A DNA stretch of 64,000 nucleotides, from positions 95,051 through 159,050 of the forward strand of contig JAPTJF010000094.1 in assembly GCA_029339195.1 (NCBI GenBank), given 5' to 3'. Origin of the DNA: Micractinium sp. NFX-FRZ. Lineage: Eukaryota > Chlorophyta > Trebouxiophyceae > Chlorellales > Chlorellaceae. Below, in pieces: positions 60,157-64,000 of this stretch (the stretch's first letter is position 1; every line of letters begins with the position of its first letter). The notes beneath the pieces are model-generated. The model saw only the letters and a list, made by a program, of their open reading frames with translations. It made no database searches and was not told the origin of the DNA. The position numbers were made by a program, and so were the translations under genes.

Positions 60157-62117
60157 GTGCCCTTTGGGCCGGGCCAGGCGGTTGCAGCGGCGGTGCACCC
60201 TTGGCGCCGCCAGCCACTGCGCCAGCGTTGCAAGCCGCATGCGAGCTGGCTGGTGTTGTGGGCTGCACGGCAGGCAGTGTCACATTGGCCGCTCCCCAGC
60301 GTTTTACCTGTGTATTGTTTCCTTGCTGATCATGTTCTGCACTGTGCTAAATGGCTTGTCGCTGAACTCTTCTCCTCTGGTTTCAGCACGGCAACCTTTC
60401 TTGCGGACCTTGCCCTTCATTAACAAGAGTACAGCATATAACGGAATGCAGGTTCTACTGCTCGTGAGTGCCCTGAGGGGTATACACTACCGGCTGCTAC
60501 AGCTGGCTGGCAATCTGATCATGCACCGGCAGGCACCTACAGAGAATGAGCGTCTTTTGCACCTCTGACACGTGCCTGCCCTGACAGGAGCGCACCCTGG
60601 GACTTTGCGGCTCTCTGAGCGCCAGGTTACGAATATCGGTCGTCAAACATGCTCAGGAAGATGCCAGCTTCTGCTTCTTGGAGGAGCGCATGTTTCGGCA
60701 TCCCCTGCTGCTGCTGCTGCAGCTGTTGCTGCTTGGGCTGTAGCGGCTGCCCCAGCCTCCATCTGCAGGCAGTCTTCCCATGGGCGTGGCGTATCTGAGG
60801 CAAATGTTGTATGGGTATCTCCGCTGTGAAGGGAGCACCGCTGCCACCTGCCTTCCAGCAGCAGTTACTGGCGGTACTGCTGGCAGGGTACATGCCCCGG
60901 TGCAGACATGGTCGCCTGCCAAAAACTTGCTCACCCTTACAACTTCCCGGTTTGCCACAATCCTTCTGCGACGGATCAAGAGCTGCTTGGTGGGCTCGGC
61001 ATCACCTGTGCCATTCCTACGCCTTGCTCTGCCCCGGCGCTTGCAAACAACCGTCGCCTGCGGGGCAGGGTGGGAGTGCGGGCAACGGGGCAAGAGTGCT
61101 CAAAAGGGTCTGCAGACTTGTTAGAATGACGCTGCGCTAGAGAGTCGAACACTTGTGAGGGTCCCTGCTGCTGGGCTTCATGTTGGGTCCCATTTTGTGG
61201 GTCCCTTCCACCTGTGGCGCTGGCTGACAATGCAGCCCACGGGTCTTAGGTTTACGCAATCTACCGGTACGTGCAAGGCAAACTGTGTCAGCAATCAAAC
61301 CGTTGAGCCCACAAACCGACGAGCCCATCTACGGCTGGGAGTCCAAGTGCTTTCTATATGTTGCACCCAATCAATTGTGGGCAGGAGTGTAGCGAGGCAT
61401 TGGCTGTGCAGAGAGGCCCCCAAACCATCCACCCACCTGCGGTAACTAAATTACTAAAGGCCTGACCCACCGGCGCCTCCATGATTCCCACCGCCTCTTT
61501 AGTTGATCCAGCTGGCCTTGCACACCAAAGTGCACTAGTTATGTGTATATGGAAAGTGCACACCTTCCTGTAAGCTCATCCCAATGCACAACCAGGCTTG
61601 CTTTGTAAACGGCGCACCACATGAACCTTTCCACGCAGTATCACCCACCCATTTACTGTACACATGCAACACGTGTACTGTCGGCTTGCCCTACACAAGC
61701 CGAACGGCTGCCCAAGGCCATCCCCTACCCACCCACCGCTGCCGCTCCCCTGCGCTCATGCGGGGAGGGTTGGGCTGGAAGCCCTCCTCAGCACGGCTTA
61801 CAGAATGATTCCACTCGGTAGCAGTGTTGTTACGTTCACCTGAGTTTGGCAGTTCAGGTATCAGCGGAATTCACCCGGACATTTCGGCTGCCAACAAAGC
61901 GCAGCGGCCGGCGTGAGCTGGCACCACAGGGAGGGAGGTACTGCCGTCCCCCTTCGCTGCTGGCACCATTCTCCCCGGCATCCACTTGGCTCATAGTGAA
62001 GGGTGTCCCACGGGGGGGTCCACATCTTTGCACAGAGCTTGACGACTCGGCTAGCGCAGAGAGGCGCGCATGCTGCTACAGCGCTGCTACCCTCTGCTGC
62101 CCGGCTAGTGCTTCAGC
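60157..62117. other. 3' region of the methyltransferase and promoter of the GT77-like gene
   Basis: No gene recognised over nearly 2 kb. A short CTG run is present near 60705-60730, and a TGTAA occurs at 61569-61573, 1.4 kb after the stop, which is far for a 3' UTR end. The rest is presumed promoter and 5' UTR of the gene starting at 62118. Confidence 0.4.
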
Positions 62118-63705
62118 ATGGCCAAGATCTTCCAAATTGAAGACTCCAGCGCACTGGGGCAGGGTTGGAGAGCGACCCCCACGGCTCTCGCCACTCTCCT
62201 CCTGTTGTGCGCCGCGTTGCTGACGGCCTACATTTTTGAGCCTGGAAGCTCAAGGCAACTGCGGCCGCTGGGGCTGGCAGGCGAGTGCCCGCTGCTGGGA
62301 CGCCACTGCCGCCGCCGCCGCCAGCGCTGCAAGTGGCGCCAACTGCTGGTTGGTCAGCAATATGGTGTGCGCATGCAGGCGGGGCATCTAGTGAGGCAAC
62401 ATTCAGAGAGTAGTGATATGCGCAGGTGCTGCCATCTGTATGATTTCTCACTTTGTGTGCTGTGCTATGTGGGACGTGCAGGACCTGCAGATTTGGCGGC
62501 GCCGCCGCCGCCGCTGCCGCTGTCGAGGAGGCCCCCAGGGCCCCCAGCGCCACCCCCGGCACCTCTGTCTCTGGATGAAAACGGTTGGCCAGCCGGAAAT
62601 AGCACCATTATCACAAATGACACGTTGCCCGCCATCCTGCAGCGGCTGGCCACGCCCAGAGAGCGTGCGGTGATTTTTGCGACGTTCAATCTAGGTGAGC
62701 GCAGCAGTCCTGCATGCCGACCTCCTGGTGGGCCTACGGCATATGCCCACCCATTGCATGCCCTCAAAACTGTGCACCGCATCATATGCATGGCCATCCC
62801 AAGAACTTTCAAGGGTCAGAGGCTTGTGATCACCTGCCCTGTGGTTTTGCCCGTTTGTCCTGTTGTGTATTCACTTGTGCCTTTTTCGCAAAAAAACATG
62901 TGCCCCCTGACTTGCTATTGGAACCCGCCCTCTCTGCTGTCTCCAGGCGACGAAGTGCGTATGAGGGCCTCTATGCATAATCTGGCTTACCACCTGCAAA
63001 AACAGAAGCTCCTTCAACACACACTGTTTGTCACGCTTGATGTAAAGTGAGACCTTTGCCAGGGCAGGCGTTGCCGCATGCGTTTTGGGGGCCTGCTGGT
63101 CCCCTGCCTTCCCTGGCCGCACTGCAACCTGACGGTGTGGAAGGCAGCGCAACGCTTGCGCTCCCACGTGCGTGCTGGCCTGCTGCCTCCTGTCTTATAA
63201 ATACGGTGACATGCACGCTTCTGCAGTTCCTGGAACTTGGCACGTAGCAATTACAGCATCCCGGCGTACTTGGACCGAATGTCCCCTGTACCGGTAAGCC
63301 CTGGTGTTCATGTTTGCGCTGCCTGCCGCGTGCCTGCTTGATACATGCTTGGTTTCCAGACAGACAAGGTAGGCAAGCTGACCCACGGCCCTGCTTGCAA
63401 ATGCTGGCTTATCACAGAGGGGCGTGCACACTTGGTACGCCCTGCCCTGCAAACTGCATGTTTGACAGCGTGTGCCGGTTGGCTGCATTTGCCTCACCAG
63501 AAGCTATGGCAGGTGGACGGCAGTCGTTGGGTGCTGTCCTTGTAGCTAAATTGTCTGGCGATTTTCTGAGATTCACACCAATGGCCTGAATCCATGCTTT
63601 CTTCCCCCGTTGCCCCCCTTTTGCAGGCGCAACCCGTTGAACAGAAGCTCTGGGTTGCAGCGCGTTTTTTGGAGTGTGGCTACAGCGTGTTGTTCCTTGA
63701 TGTGG
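62118..63705 (+). CDS. Probable GT77-type (PF03407) nucleotide-sugar glycosyltransferase, 5' part
   Basis: Exons 62118-62694, 62947-63046, 63227-63293 and 63627-63705 join in phase; a 9-nt exon 63360-63368 (TDK) may be added. An anchor (ALATLLLLCAALLTAYIF) is followed by a proline-rich stem and a domain reading ERAVIFATFNLGDEVRMRAS, HNLAYHLQKQKLL, SWNLARSNYSIPAYLDR and LWVAARFLECGYSVLFLDV. The last is the start of the (L)F(L/S)DVDV block that carries the metal-binding DxD of PF03407 enzymes (plant xylosyl/arabinosyltransferases of the RRA/RGXT type). Exon 1 is open throughout, but 62276-62480 could be an in-frame GC-AG intron (GCAG|GCGAGT to GTGCAG), which would remove an arginine-rich and otherwise odd stretch. 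The gene continues past the last clear exon and is truncated by the window. Confidence 0.7.
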
Positions 63706-63965
63706 GTGAGTGCCTTCCAGTTGCAGCCACGCCCGTCAGGCTTGCAAGTCTGGGGTGTGCAGGCGGGGTGGGTGGGGCGGGGCTGGGAGGGTCTGTGAAT
63801 AACATGGCAGCTGCCCAACTATTGGCCGTGGACCTTGCAACAGACAAAGATTGCCGACCGAGAGCGTGGTTCCTGTTTTTGGTGGCTGCCACCGCGACAA
63901 GGAAGCTTAATTGTGGGTTTCACTTCAAAGAGTCTTCGATGAAAAGGCATGTGCCCCCCGCTTCC

Positions 63966-63968
<3 letters not shown>

Positions 63969-64000
<32 letters not shown>
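63969..64000 (+). repeat. Homopolymeric C run at the window end
   Basis: The last 30-odd bases are uninterrupted C inside the GT77-like gene. It may be a true poly-C tract in an intron or an assembly artefact at a contig edge. It is not a telomere repeat. Confidence 0.9.

Noticed and set aside
63969..64000. Terminal poly-C run as a telomere
   Set aside because: Algal telomeres use TTTAGGG- or TTTTAGGG-type repeats; this is a homopolymer at an arbitrary window edge.

Overview
The window is nuclear DNA from a green alga, most likely a chlorophyte of the Chlorella type. It is GC-rich, its genes are broken into many short exons (as small as 11 nt), TGTAA polyadenylation signals follow several stop codons, and the products include a plastid NADP-malate dehydrogenase, exostosin-type (GT47) glycosyltransferases and a secreted proline-rich protein. 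No prokaryotic operons, CRISPR arrays, tRNA or rRNA genes were seen. Gene models were built by hand from splice consensus, reading-phase continuity and comparison of paralogues inside the window; every exon junction quoted keeps phase. Translation and splicing were checked by eye only.

Layout. 846-7012 (+): membrane-anchored SGNH esterase-like protein (SGNH-a). 7421-8780 (+): secreted proline-rich protein with four cystine-knot-like repeats. 9465-~10445 (-): unrecognised helical protein. 10859-14142 (-): RBR (RING-IBR-RING) ubiquitin ligase with SUMO-interaction-like motifs. 14695-21512 (-): PRP43/DHX15-type DEAH RNA helicase, with two near-identical 133-nt elements in introns that look like snoRNAs. 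21881-27150 (+): chloroplast NADP-malate dehydrogenase, divergent from the helicase. 28938-38351 (+) and 38968-47026 (-): two tail-to-tail paralogues with EGF-like repeats plus a GT47 domain. 48675-53022 (+): second SGNH protein (SGNH-b). 54223-60156 (+): membrane-anchored CmcI-like (PF04989-type) methyltransferase. 62118-end (+): 5' part of a probable GT77-type (PF03407) glycosyltransferase, cut by the window edge; the window ends in a run of C.

Functional reading (inference). Six of the eleven protein genes encode secretory-pathway proteins with an N-terminal anchor or signal peptide and domains for making or decorating glycans: two GT47, two SGNH, one CmcI-like O-methyltransferase and one GT77-like enzyme. 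The region from 28.9 kb to the end therefore looks like a neighbourhood for cell-wall or glycoprotein glycan synthesis and modification. The rest are RNA processing, protein turnover and redox housekeeping genes.

The least expected structure is in the introns. At least twelve introns in five genes carry a degenerate copy of the adjacent exon edge including its splice site, as if introns grew or arose by short tandem duplications across exon-intron borders. GC-AG introns are frequent, microexons are conserved between paralogues, and intron positions differ between paralogues.
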